The notes under the pieces are model-generated. The model worked only from the letters and a program-made list of their open reading frames with translations, was not told the DNA's origin and did no database searches. A DNA stretch of 16,405 nucleotides from positions 1 through 16,405 of the forward strand of contig CAKRTP010000035.1 of the NCBI GenBank assembly GCA_934402155.1, in the 5' to 3' direction. Made by a program: the position numbers and the translations under genes. Shown one piece after another: positions 1-7,330 of the stretch (position 1 is its first letter; each line of letters starts with the position of its first letter). The DNA comes from an uncultured Blautia sp. (GTDB lineage Bacteria > Bacillota > Clostridia > Lachnospirales > Lachnospiraceae).

Positions 1-76
1 TGCATCCGCATCCACTGTTACATCCACATCCACAATCATTGTTACATCCACAGGTTGTCGCAGCTAAATCACTCAT
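1..76 (-). CDS. Small Cys/Gly-rich protein, 5' part only
   Basis: The minus strand starts with ATG at 76-74 behind a GGAGG ribosome binding site (89-85, 8 bases upstream). The 25 visible codons read MSDLAATTCGCNND, followed by more CGC, CNSGC and CGC clusters; 8 of the 25 residues are Cys and most are paired through a Gly. The gene runs off the left edge, so length and C-terminus are unknown. The opening resembles short Lachnospiraceae proteins that I remember being auto-annotated as chorion class high-cysteine HCB protein 13; no function is established for these. Metal binding or a redox/structural role is possible but is only inference. The base-level repeats (TGTGGATG variants) come from the repeated Cys-Gly codons. 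No convincing promoter was found for it in 77-160. Confidence 0.75.
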   Translation of the reverse strand, partial: MSDLAATTCGCNNDCGCGCNSGCGC

Positions 77-147
77 TATAAAATCCTCCGGCTTTTTGTC
101 TACAATTCATTTTATGTAAGAAGGATGTCCGGGGTGATAAAATCCGG

Positions 148-176
148 TTGCAAAAGAAATGTTCATGGGATATAAT
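148..176 (+). promoter_or_regulatory. Sigma-A promoter of the phosphatase gene
   Basis: TTGCAA (148-153) and a perfect TATAAT (171-176) are separated by 17 bases. Transcription would start near 183, about 30 bases before the chosen ATG at 213. The promoter also rules out the longer in-frame start at 159, which lies between the -35 and -10 boxes. Confidence 0.7.
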
Positions 177-190
177 TACCCGGGTGAACA
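160..190. repeat. Inverted repeat around the -10 box
   Basis: TGTTCA (160-165) and TGAACA (185-190) form a perfect 6-base dyad separated by 19 bases, with an inner GGG/CCC (167-169/179-181) adding partial symmetry. The TATAAT box is at the centre. Only the right arm would be transcribed, so a protein-binding operator is more likely than an RNA hairpin. The regulator is unknown. Confidence 0.4.
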
Positions 191-212
191 CAGAAGAAAA
201 GGAGAGGATGGA

Positions 213-953
213 ATGGCAGACAGAGGACTGTTTGATATGCACTGTCATATTGTTCCGTTGGTAGATGACGGGGCGCAGAGCGTTAAGGAAGCCTTTGCCA
301 TGCTTCGTATGGAGTATGAACAGGGTGTGCGTAAGATTATTGTAACTCCGCATTTCAGAAGAGAAATGTTTGAGACATCGCCGGAGACTGTAAAAAAACA
401 TTTTCTGGTATTGAGACGTCTGGCAGAGAAAATCGGACCGGATCTCAAAGTGTTTCTTGGATGTGAATTTCATGCAAATGTGGAAATGCTGGATTATCTG
501 CGCTCTGACAGAGTTTATTCGATGGCAGGATCGCGCTTTGTACTTACAGAGTTTTCTGCCAGTACAGAAGAAAAGTATATCAGAGCCAGACTGTATGAGC
601 TGCTTTCCAGTGGATATAAACCAATCGTGGCACATATTGAACGTTACAGGTGTATGCATGATATTGATCTGGTAGAGAATCTGTTGAATATGGGTGCTTA
701 TATGCAGGTCAATGCAGACAGTGTGATCGGAAAGAATGGACATGCAGCCAAAAAATACTGTGGCAGACTTCTCGAGGACGGGCTTGTGCAGTATATCGGT
801 TCAGACTGCCATGGCATTAAACACCGTGTGGTAAGGATTGAAGATGCCTATATCTATGTCTCAAAGAAACTAGGTCAGCAGGCCGCGGATGAGATTTTTA
901 TTGATAACCCACAGGCAATTCTGGATAATGCGAAGCATTGTTTATTGCTTTAA
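213..953 (+). CDS. PHP-family protein-tyrosine phosphatase (CpsB/CapC/YwqE type)
   Basis: The predicted 246-aa protein has the layout of the manganese-dependent tyrosine phosphatases that dephosphorylate bacterial tyrosine kinases controlling capsule or exopolysaccharide export. Visible motifs are the N-terminal HCH (H10, H12) followed by VDDGA, TPHF (H47), GCEF (E85), LTEFS (E113), AHIERY (H141) and the C-terminal GSDCHG (D198, H200), which together supply the PHP metal ligands. Length matches the family (about 250 aa). The start at 213 has AGGAG at 200-204; the upstream ATG at 159 falls inside the promoter. No kinase or glycosyltransferase gene is next to it, so its partner is not visible and an exopolysaccharide role is only inferred. 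It is followed by 26 bases and then the tyrS promoter, with no clear terminator. Confidence 0.88.
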   Translation: MADRGLFDMHCHIVPLVDDGAQSVKEAFAMLRMEYEQGVRKIIVTPHFRREMFETSPETVKKHFLVLRRLAEKIGPDLKVFLGCEFHANVEMLDYLRSDRVYSMAGSRFVLTEFSASTEEKYIRARLYELLSSGYKPIVAHIERYRCMHDIDLVENLLNMGAYMQVNADSVIGKNGHAAKKYCGRLLEDGLVQYIGSDCHGIKHRVVRIEDAYIYVSKKLGQQAADEIFIDNPQAILDNAKHCLLL

Positions 954-979
954 GTTGTTAAATTGAAAAGAAAACACTC

Positions 980-1008
980 TTGACAAACAAAAAGTCAATT
1001 TGTATACT
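980..1008 (+). promoter_or_regulatory. Promoter of the tyrS-alaS transcription unit
   Basis: A perfect TTGACA (980-985) and TATACT (1003-1008) are separated by 17 bases. The transcript would start near 1015 and carry the T-box leader. Confidence 0.85.
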
Positions 1009-1014
1009 TTTAGA

Positions 1015-1265
1015 AGTATATATAACACAGCTTTGAAGGGAAGAAGTAGCAGAAGCATCACACACAGAGAGCTGCCGGATGGTGAGAGGCGCGTGCAGAA
1101 CTTACTGCGAATACATCCTGGAGCTTCGCACTGAAATTTTACAGTAGGCTGCGACGGAACGGCACTCGTTATCGTGCTCAATGAGGTAGGAATTTTTCCT
1201 GCGAAGTTAGGTGGTATCACGGGACCCGGTTCTCGTCCTAAGAAGGACAGGAACCGGGCTTTTTT
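1015..1265 (+). promoter_or_regulatory. Tyrosine T-box riboswitch leader
   Basis: The untranslated leader senses uncharged tRNA-Tyr and lets transcription continue into tyrS. It shows the AGAGAG box (1066-1071), the Stem I GGATGGTGAGAGG segment (1078-1089 region), and a specifier context GCGAATACATCC in which TAC (1112-1114) is the Tyr codon. The T-box AGGTGGTATCACGG (1210-1223) supplies TGGT at 1212-1215; its last U pairs with the A73 discriminator usual in bacterial tRNA-Tyr, which agrees with the specifier. The leader ends in the terminator at 1225-1265. The only thing in the 332 bases between the phosphatase and tyrS is this promoter and leader. Confidence 0.95.
1225..1265 (+). terminator. 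T-box intrinsic terminator
   Basis: CCCGGTTC (1225-1232) pairs perfectly with GAACCGGG (1251-1258), with an inner GTCC/GGAC pairing (1235-1238/1245-1248) and a run of six T at 1260-1265. The alternative antiterminator would use the T-box sequence just upstream. Confidence 0.92.
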
Positions 1266-1285
1266 AATAACAGGAGGAATTTATT

Positions 1286-2515
1286 ATGACAGTATGGGAA
1301 GAACTTAAGGCGAGAGGCCTGATCGCCCAGGTGACAGACGAAGATGAGATCAAAGAAATGGTAAACAACGGAAAGGCGACTTTTTATATCGGCTTTGACC
1401 CTACGGCAGACAGTCTTCATGTAGGACATTTTATGGCACTTTGTCTGATGAAACGTCTTCAGATGGCAGGCAACCGCCCGATCGCACTTCTCGGCGGCGG
1501 TACCGGAATGATCGGTGATCCGTCCGGAAGAACCGATATGCGTCAGATGATGACAAAAGAAACTATTCAGCATAACATTGACTGTTTCAAGAAACAGATG
1601 TCCCGCTTTATTGATTTTTCAGATGGCAAGGCACTGATGGTCAACAATGCAGACTGGCTTCTGGATCTGAATTATGTGGATATGCTTCGCGATGTAGGAG
1701 CACATTTTTCTGTAAACCGTATGCTGACAGCAGAATGTTACAAACAGCGTATGGAAAGAGGATTAAGTTTCCTTGAATTCAACTACATGATCATGCAGAG
1801 CTATGACTTCTACATGTTATACCAGAAATACGGCTGCAATATGCAGTTTGGCGGAGACGACCAGTGGAGCAACATGCTCGGTGGTACTGAACTGATCCGT
1901 CGTAAACTTGGCAAAGATGCATACGCAATGACGATTACTCTTCTTCTGAACTCAGAGGGCAAGAAGATGGGCAAGACACAGTCCGGCGCAGTATGGCTTG
2001 ATCCAAACAAAACTTCTCCGTTTGATTTCTATCAGTACTGGAGAAACGTGGACGATGCAGATGTCATCAAATGTATGCGTCTCCTTACTTTCCTTCCGAT
2101 CGAGCAGATCGAAGAGATGGCATCATGGGAAGGAAGTCAGTTAAACAAGGCAAAAGAAATTCTTGCATATGAGCTGACCAATCTGGTTCATGGCGAGGAG
2201 GAAGCAAAGAAAGCGCAGGAAGGTGCAAGGGCACTGTTTTCCGGCGGGGCTGATACTGCCCATATGCCGACTACTGAACTTACAGATGAGGACTTCACAG
2301 AAGAAGGAACGATCGATCTTATCACAATGTTGATCAAGGCAGGCCTTGTTCCGACTCGTTCTGAGGGACGTCGTGCGATCGAGCAGGGGGGTGTTTCTCT
2401 CGATGGTGAGAAGATCACAGATATCAGACATAACGTTTCAAAAGACAGTCTTACAGGTGATGGTGTTGTCCTGAAACGTGGTAAAAAGAAATTCAACAAG
2501 GTTTGTGTTAAATAG
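1286..2515 (+). CDS. tyrS: Tyrosyl-tRNA synthetase
   Basis: This 409-aa class I cytosolic synthetase charges tRNA-Tyr. The HIGH signature is HVGH (residues 45-48) after [11 protein letters not shown], the [12 protein letters not shown] loop is at about 70-81, the tyrosine/tRNA core DDQWSN is at about 191-196, and the KMSKS signature is KMGKT (227-231), as in other TyrS enzymes. An S4-like RNA-binding domain covers roughly 340-405 ([18 protein letters not shown]). Length is normal. The start has AGGAGG at 1272-1277, 8 bases upstream. Expression should depend on the T-box just before it. alaS follows after 12 bases, so the two are probably cotranscribed. Confidence 0.97.
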   Translation: MTVWEELKARGLIAQVTDEDEIKEMVNNGKATFYIGFDPTADSLHVGHFMALCLMKRLQMAGNRPIALLGGGTGMIGDPSGRTDMRQMMTKETIQHNIDCFKKQMSRFIDFSDGKALMVNNADWLLDLNYVDMLRDVGAHFSVNRMLTAECYKQRMERGLSFLEFNYMIMQSYDFYMLYQKYGCNMQFGGDDQWSNMLGGTELIRRKLGKDAYAMTITLLLNSEGKKMGKTQSGAVWLDPNKTSPFDFYQYWRNVDDADVIKCMRLLTFLPIEQIEEMASWEGSQLNKAKEILAYELTNLVHGEEEAKKAQEGARALFSGGADTAHMPTTELTDEDFTEEGTIDLITMLIKAGLVPTRSEGRRAIEQGGVSLDGEKITDIRHNVSKDSLTGDGVVLKRGKKKFNKVCVK

Positions 2516-2527
2516 GAGGAAACGATC

Positions 2528-5167
2528 ATGAAGAAATACGGAGTAAACGAACTTCGTCAGATGTTTCTTGATTTCATGGAAAGCAAGGGACATCTCGCAA
2601 TGAAAAGCTTCTCTCTGGTACCACAGGGAGATAAGAGCCTTCTGCTGATCAATGCAGGTATGGCTCCACTGAAACCATATTTTACAGGTGCAGAAAAACC
2701 GCCGAGAACAAGAGTTACCACATGTCAGAAATGTATCCGTACAGGAGACATTGAGAATGTTGGTAAGACAGCACGTCACGGTACATTCTTTGAAATGCTT
2801 GGAAACTTTTCTTTTGGAGATTATTTCAAAACAGAAGCGATCCACTGGTCCTGGGAATTTCTGACAGAGGTTGTAGGTCTGGATCCGAACAGACTTTACC
2901 CGTCGGTATATCAGGATGATGATGAAGCATTTGACATCTGGAACAAAGAAGTCGGAATTCCGGCAGAGAGGATTTTCCGCTTTGGCAAAGAAGACAACTT
3001 CTGGGAGCATGGCGCAGGTCCTTGTGGTCCGTGTTCTGAAATTTACTATGACAGAGGCGAAAAATACGGCTGCGGTAAACCTGGCTGTACAGTAGGCTGT
3101 GACTGTGACCGTTACATGGAAGTATGGAATAACGTATTCACTCAGTTTGAAAATGACGGAAACGGAAATTATACCACACTGAAACAGAAAAATATCGATA
3201 CAGGTATGGGTCTTGAGCGTCTGGCAGTTGTTGTGCAGGATGTAGATTCTATTTTTGATGTAGATACTATCTGTGCACTTCGTAATCTGGTGTGTGAGAT
3301 TGCCGGCAAAGAATATGAGAAAAACTATCAGGATGACGTATCTATCCGTCTGATCACAGATCATATCCGTTCTGCTACATTTATGATCTCTGATGGTATC
3401 ATGCCGACCAACGAAGGACGTGGATATGTACTTCGCCGTCTGATCCGCCGTGCGGCACGTCACGGACGTCTTCTTGGAATTGAAGGAACATTCCTTGCAA
3501 AACTTAGTGAAGAAGTGATCAACGGTTCCAAAGCAGGATATCCTGAACTGGAAGAAAAGAAAGAATTCATTTTCAGGGTTCTGACAAATGAGGAGAATCA
3601 GTTCAACAAGACCATCGATCAGGGACTTCGCATTCTTTCTGATATGGAAGAAGAAATGAAGGCAGCCGGAGAAAAGACTCTTTCCGGTGAAAATGCATTC
3701 AAACTGTATGATACTTATGGATTCCCTCTTGATCTTACAAAAGAGATCCTTGAGGAAAAAGGATATGGAATCGATGAAGATGGATTCCAGAAAGCTATGG
3801 AAGAACAGAGAATCAAGGCGCGTACTGCACGTGAAGTGACCAACTACATGGGAGCTGATGCTACAGTATACGATAAGATCGATGTTAATATTACTACAGA
3901 ATTTGTAGGGTATGATCATCTTACCTATGACTCAGAGATCACAGTTCTTACAACAGAAAAAGAAATCGTAACATCTCTGATGGAAGGTCAGAAGGGTACT
4001 GTATTTACAAAAGAAACTCCTTTCTATGCTACCATGGGTGGACAGGAAGGTGACCGTGGAGTGATCGAGACTGCTGACGGCAGATTTGTAGTAGAAGATA
4101 CGATCAAACTTCGTGGCGGCAAATTTGGCCATGTCGGACACATGGAATCAGGAATGCTGTCTGCAGGGGAAAAAGCTTCCCTGAAAGTCGACGAACAGGC
4201 ACGTCGTGATACAGAGAAAAACCACAGTGCAACTCATCTTCTTCAGAAAGCACTCAAAACCATCCTCGGTTCTCATGTAGAACAGAAGGGTTCCCTGGTA
4301 ACTCCTGACAGACTTCGCTTTGACTTCGCACACTTCCAGGCAATGACTCCGGAAGAAATCGCTCAGACAGAGGCTCTTGTAAACAAAGAGATTCAGGCTG
4401 ATCTTCCTGTAGTGACAGATGTCATGGATATTGAAGAAGCTAAGAAATCCGGTGCAATGGCTCTGTTTGGAGAGAAATATGACCAGAAAGTACGTGTTGT
4501 ATCCATGGGAGATTTCTCCAAAGAACTCTGTGGCGGTACACATGTCAAAAACACAGGTTCCATCATGCTCTTTAAGATTGTTTCTGAGGCAGGTGTCGCA
4601 GCAGGTGTACGTCGTATTGAAGCACTGACAGGGAACGGGGTTATTGAATACTATAAGAAACAGGAAGCTATGCTGCATGAGGCAGCAAAAGCACTTAAAG
4701 CTCAGCCGGCGGAAGTTGCAGAGAAGATCACACATCTTCAGGCGGAAGTAAAAACTCTTCAGAGCGAAAACGAGTCTCTCAAGAGCAAGCTGGCACAGGG
4801 ATCTCTTGGTGATGTTATGGATCAGATCGTGGATGTCAAGGGTGTAAAACTCCTTGCAGCCAAAGTAGAAGGCGTTGATATGAACGGACTTCGTGATCTT
4901 GGCGATCAGCTTAAAGAGAAACTTGGAGAGGGCGTTGTTGTTCTTGCGGCAGTAAACGGAGGCAAAGTAAATCTTCTTGCAATGGCTACGGATGCAGCTC
5001 AGAAGGCAGGAGCACATGCAGGAAATCTGATCAAAGGCGTTGCGGCAATCGTAGGCGGAGGCGGCGGTGGTCGCCCGAATATGGCCCAGGCTGGCGGAAA
5101 GAATCCGGAAAAGGCAGACGAGGCAGTTAAGGCAGCAGCAGGAATTCTGGAGCAGCAGATTCACTAA
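2528..5167 (+). CDS. alaS: Alanyl-tRNA synthetase
   Basis: This 879-aa full-length class II synthetase charges tRNA-Ala and edits mischarged Ser/Gly. The aminoacylation domain is at the N-terminus (GVNELRQMFLDF, then RTGDIENVGKTARHGTFFEM). The editing domain has the zinc ligands H566, H570 (HSATH) and C668, H672 (CGGTH). A coiled-coil stretch lies at about 715-760, and the C-terminal DHHA1-type domain ends with a Gly-run (GGGGGGRPNMAQAGGK). The cluster CGKPGCTVGCDCDRY in the catalytic domain (near residue 185) gives four closely spaced Cys. AGGAGG overlaps the end of tyrS (2514-2519). No promoter, terminator or alanine T-box was seen in the 12-base gap, so the tyrosine T-box should also gate alaS. 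Confidence 0.97.
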   Translation: MKKYGVNELRQMFLDFMESKGHLAMKSFSLVPQGDKSLLLINAGMAPLKPYFTGAEKPPRTRVTTCQKCIRTGDIENVGKTARHGTFFEMLGNFSFGDYFKTEAIHWSWEFLTEVVGLDPNRLYPSVYQDDDEAFDIWNKEVGIPAERIFRFGKEDNFWEHGAGPCGPCSEIYYDRGEKYGCGKPGCTVGCDCDRYMEVWNNVFTQFENDGNGNYTTLKQKNIDTGMGLERLAVVVQDVDSIFDVDTICALRNLVCEIAGKEYEKNYQDDVSIRLITDHIRSATFMISDGIMPTNEGRGYVLRRLIRRAARHGRLLGIEGTFLAKLSEEVINGSKAGYPELEEKKEFIFRVLTNEENQFNKTIDQGLRILSDMEEEMKAAGEKTLSGENAFKLYDTYGFPLDLTKEILEEKGYGIDEDGFQKAMEEQRIKARTAREVTNYMGADATVYDKIDVNITTEFVGYDHLTYDSEITVLTTEKEIVTSLMEGQKGTVFTKETPFYATMGGQEGDRGVIETADGRFVVEDTIKLRGGKFGHVGHMESGMLSAGEKASLKVDEQARRDTEKNHSATHLLQKALKTILGSHVEQKGSLVTPDRLRFDFAHFQAMTPEEIAQTEALVNKEIQADLPVVTDVMDIEEAKKSGAMALFGEKYDQKVRVVSMGDFSKELCGGTHVKNTGSIMLFKIVSEAGVAAGVRRIEALTGNGVIEYYKKQEAMLHEAAKALKAQPAEVAEKITHLQAEVKTLQSENESLKSKLAQGSLGDVMDQIVDVKGVKLLAAKVEGVDMNGLRDLGDQLKEKLGEGVVVLAAVNGGKVNLLAMATDAAQKAGAHAGNLIKGVAAIVGGGGGGRPNMAQAGGKNPEKADEAVKAAAGILEQQIH

Positions 5168-5176
5168 AAAGAACGA

Positions 5177-5217
5177 ATTTTGGCCAAAAAGAAATTTTTT
5201 CTAAATTTAGCCAAAAT
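5177..5217. repeat. AT-rich hairpin after alaS
   Basis: ATTTTGGC (5177-5184) pairs perfectly with GCCAAAAT (5210-5217), and an inner AGAAA/TTTCT (5190-5194/5198-5202) can also pair. There is no T-run after the outer stem, so it is a poor intrinsic terminator; it may be a 3'-end processing or protection structure. It ends 5 bases before the rpsU -35 box. Confidence 0.4.
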
Positions 5218-5222
5218 ATATG

Positions 5223-5252
5223 TTGACGAATGTTATAGCTATGTTATATAAT
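5223..5252 (+). promoter_or_regulatory. rpsU promoter
   Basis: TTGACG (5223-5228) and a perfect TATAAT (5247-5252) are separated by 18 bases. Transcription would start near 5259 and give a leader of about 70 bases before the rpsU ATG. Confidence 0.75.
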
Positions 5253-5259
5253 AACAATC

Positions 5260-5308
5260 GTGCAAGAAAAATACCCAGACAGTTGTATTTTAGCACAATC
5301 TACAACTG
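5260..5308 (+). promoter_or_regulatory. Structured rpsU 5' leader (candidate)
   Basis: CAGTTGTA (5280-5287) and TACAACTG (5301-5308) form a perfect 8-base stem with a 13-base loop; its last G is the first base of GGAGGGAGG (5308-5316). GCAC in the loop (5293-5296) can pair with GTGC (5260-5263) at the very start of the predicted transcript, giving a possible pseudoknot. The structure sits where it could control ribosome binding. I know of no described leader of this form for S21 in Clostridia. Confidence 0.45.
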
Positions 5309-5330
5309 GAGGGAGGTTAGGTGTGAGTCT

Positions 5331-5507
5331 ATGTCAAACGTTATCGTAAAAGAAAACGAGACTTTAGATAGCGCTCTTCGCAGATTCAAGAGAAGCTGTG
5401 CGAAAGCAGGTATCCAGCAGGAAATCCGCAAGAGAGAGCATTACGAGAAACCAAGCGTTCGTCGTAAGAAAAAATCTGAAGCCGCAAGAAAACGTAAATA
5501 TAATTAA
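5331..5507 (+). CDS. rpsU: 30S ribosomal protein S21
   Basis: The 58-aa protein [19 protein letters not shown]... with a strongly basic C-terminus ([15 protein letters not shown]) is a typical Firmicute bS21, a small-subunit protein near the anti-Shine-Dalgarno end of 16S rRNA. The ATG at 5331 is set by homology; an upstream in-frame ATG at 5220 lies in the promoter. The strong GGAGGGAGG (5308-5316) is unusually far (14 bases) from the ATG, while a weaker AGGTG (5319-5323) lies 7 bases away, so initiation here is not standard. The gene forms its own transcription unit with a promoter and a strong terminator, between alaS and cls. Confidence 0.96.
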   Translation: MSNVIVKENETLDSALRRFKRSCAKAGIQQEIRKREHYEKPSVRRKKKSEAARKRKYN

Positions 5508-5515
5508 TTGTGCGC

Positions 5516-5550
5516 AAAAATCCCTGACGACAAGTCCGTCAGGGATTTTT
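5516..5550 (+). terminator. rpsU intrinsic terminator
   Basis: TCCCTGACG (5521-5529) pairs perfectly with CGTCAGGGA (5537-5545) around a 7-base loop. It is flanked by A5 and T5 tracts, which extend the stem and could make it work in both directions. Confidence 0.93.
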
Positions 5551-5570
5551 AAGATTTAATAAGAAAATCA

Positions 5571-5595
5571 TAACTGTGGGAGTAGTGAACAGTTA
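5571..5595. repeat. Inverted repeat upstream of cls
   Basis: TAACTGT (5571-5577) and ACAGTTA (5589-5595) are perfect 7-base arms separated by 11 bases. The dyad lies between the rpsU terminator and the cls ribosome binding site (AAGGAGG, 5614-5620). It could be an operator or a leader hairpin. I could not find a convincing promoter in 5551-5637, so which of the two it is stays open. Confidence 0.45.
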
Positions 5596-5637
5596 AAAGG
5601 ATCAATAACAAAAAAGGAGGGCGGCAAAACATACGAG

Positions 5638-7200
5638 ATGGGACATATTATGCGCTTTTTAAAGAAAGTTCTTAAACTTTTGTTTAACAGAATTTTTTAT
5701 GTTGCAGCCGCCCTGCTGATTCAGCTGGGCTGGCTTCTGATCATGGCATGGAGGCTGGCGGCATATTCAAAATACATTTCGAATGCACTTGTGATCATCA
5801 GTGTTCTGGTCGTACTGTGGATTGTAAATAAGAAGATCAATCCATCTTATAAGCTGGGCTGGACGATTCTGATCCTGACAGTTCCTGTGTTTGGTTTACT
5901 TTTGTACATGCTGTTCGGAAAATCCAGGATCGCACAGGCAATCCAGAGCAGATATGCACAGGTACAAAAGGAAAGTCTGCCGTATATGAAACAGGACGAG
6001 CAGGTTTTTGAAGAACTTAAAGAACAGGAACCAGGAGCGGCAGTACAGTCGAAATATATCCATCAGTATTCCAGTTTTCCGGTTCACGGAAATACGACAG
6101 CAGAATATTTTCAGGTGGGAGACGATATGTTTCCTGTTCTGGTACGGGAACTTGAGCAGGCCCGGCATTATATTTATATTGAATATTTTATTATCAACGA
6201 CGGTGTGATGTGGAGAACGATTCTGGATATTCTGGAAAGAAAGGCGAAGGAGGGTGTTGATGTCCGTCTCATCTATGACGGCTTTGGCTGCCTGACTACA
6301 TTGCCAAACAGATATGATAAAGTCCTTCAGGAAAAAGGTATCAAATGTGTGATATTCAATCCGTTTCGACCTCTTCTGAATATTGTTCAGAACAACCGTG
6401 ATCATCGAAAAATCTGTGTGATCGATGGAAAGACAGGTTTTACCGGAGGAATCAATCTCGCTGACGAATACATCAATCAGAAGGAAAGATTCGGACACTG
6501 GAAGGATACTGCAGTCATGCTCAAAGGTGAAGCTGTCTGGAATATGACAGTTATGTTCCTTCATATGTGGAGTGTTGTGAATAATTCGGCAGAAGATATG
6601 GAGCATGAACTTCATATGCCGCATAAATACCACCCGGAGGCATTTGAGGATGATGGTTTTGTGCAGCCATACAGTGACACGCCATTAGACGGAGAAGTTC
6701 TTGGCGAGAATGTTTATCTGAATATTATCAATCGTGCGAGAAAATATGTTTATATCTGTACACCATATCTGATCATTGACAATGAGATGATGACAGCTCT
6801 TTGTCTGGCTGCCAAGAGCGGTGTTGATGTCCGTATCATGACTCCGGGTGTCCCTGACAAAAAGATGGTTTTTCTTCTGACACAGTCTTATTATGAGCAG
6901 CTTCTGGAAGCCGGAGTGCGGATTTATGAGTATCAGCCGGGCTTTCTTCACGCGAAGTCCTTTGTCTGTGATGATGAGATTGCAGTTGTCGGAACGATCA
7001 ATCTGGATTACCGCAGTCTGTACCTCCATTTTGAGAATGGTGTCTGGTTCTGCAAAAACAAAGTAGTGGGAGATATCCTGCAGGATTTCAAAGAAACATT
7101 GAATTACTGTGATCCGATCAATATAGAATTCTGCAAAAACAGAAATATACTGGTTCGCGGCTTTCAGAGTATTCTGAGGCTTTTTGCACCTCTGTTATAA
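5638..7200 (+). CDS. cls: Cardiolipin synthase, two-HKD phospholipase D type
   Basis: The 520-aa membrane enzyme condenses two phosphatidylglycerols to cardiolipin and glycerol. Hydrophobic segments at about 18-38, 47-63 and 73-93 anchor it, one more than the usual two of ClsA-type proteins. The catalytic motifs are both intact: HRKICVID (H256, K258, D263) followed by GKTGFTGGIN, and HAKSFVCD (H438, K440, D445) followed by VVGTINLDYRS. Length is near the family's 480-520 aa. The start is uncertain: the strong AAGGAGG at 5614-5620 is 17 bases from the ATG at 5638 and 29 from an in-frame ATG at 5650, and both spacings are long. It lies alone between two terminators, so it is probably a monocistronic gene, perhaps controlled through the dyad at 5571-5595. 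Confidence 0.93.
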   Translation: MGHIMRFLKKVLKLLFNRIFYVAAALLIQLGWLLIMAWRLAAYSKYISNALVIISVLVVLWIVNKKINPSYKLGWTILILTVPVFGLLLYMLFGKSRIAQAIQSRYAQVQKESLPYMKQDEQVFEELKEQEPGAAVQSKYIHQYSSFPVHGNTTAEYFQVGDDMFPVLVRELEQARHYIYIEYFIINDGVMWRTILDILERKAKEGVDVRLIYDGFGCLTTLPNRYDKVLQEKGIKCVIFNPFRPLLNIVQNNRDHRKICVIDGKTGFTGGINLADEYINQKERFGHWKDTAVMLKGEAVWNMTVMFLHMWSVVNNSAEDMEHELHMPHKYHPEAFEDDGFVQPYSDTPLDGEVLGENVYLNIINRARKYVYICTPYLIIDNEMMTALCLAAKSGVDVRIMTPGVPDKKMVFLLTQSYYEQLLEAGVRIYEYQPGFLHAKSFVCDDEIAVVGTINLDYRSLYLHFENGVWFCKNKVVGDILQDFKETLNYCDPINIEFCKNRNILVRGFQSILRLFAPLL

Positions 7201-7210
7201 AAAATATCAT

Positions 7211-7256
7211 AAGGAATGTGATGGCTTTTTGTCAGAGTCGTCATATTCCTTTTTTG
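7211..7256 (+). terminator. cls intrinsic terminator
   Basis: A 14-base stem (7211-7224 with 7238-7251, three G-T pairs) starts AAGGAATGTGATG and ends CATATTCCTT. A run of six T at 7250-7255 follows. Confidence 0.85.
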
Positions 7257-7279
7257 CTTTATAGCATATAAGGTATAAT
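7251..7279 (+). promoter_or_regulatory. Probable promoter of the first DacF gene
   Basis: A perfect TATAAT lies at 7274-7279. The only -35 candidate at a 17-base spacing is the poor TTTTTG (7251-7256), which overlaps the terminator T-run. The -10 box is convincing and the -35 is not. Confidence 0.45.
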
Positions 7280-7330
7280 CTGGAAGGAATTCTTTTACAA
7301 TAGTAAGGAAAAGAACTCAGGGGATATTGT

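Noticed and set aside
1..60. Short repeats resembling a CRISPR or satellite array
   Set aside because: The repeat units are TGTGGATG-like codons for Cys-Gly in one reading frame and have no spacers of regular length.
159..212. Longer start for the phosphatase gene (ATG at 159)
   Set aside because: It lies between the -35 and -10 boxes and encodes residues unlike the family; ATG at 213 has a good AGGAG.
2438..3919. A 493-codon open frame on the minus strand inside alaS
   Set aside because: It is antisense to a clearly recognisable synthetase, has no ribosome binding site and no recognisable domain; it results from the codon pattern of alaS. The same holds for the long antisense frame at 4148-5164.
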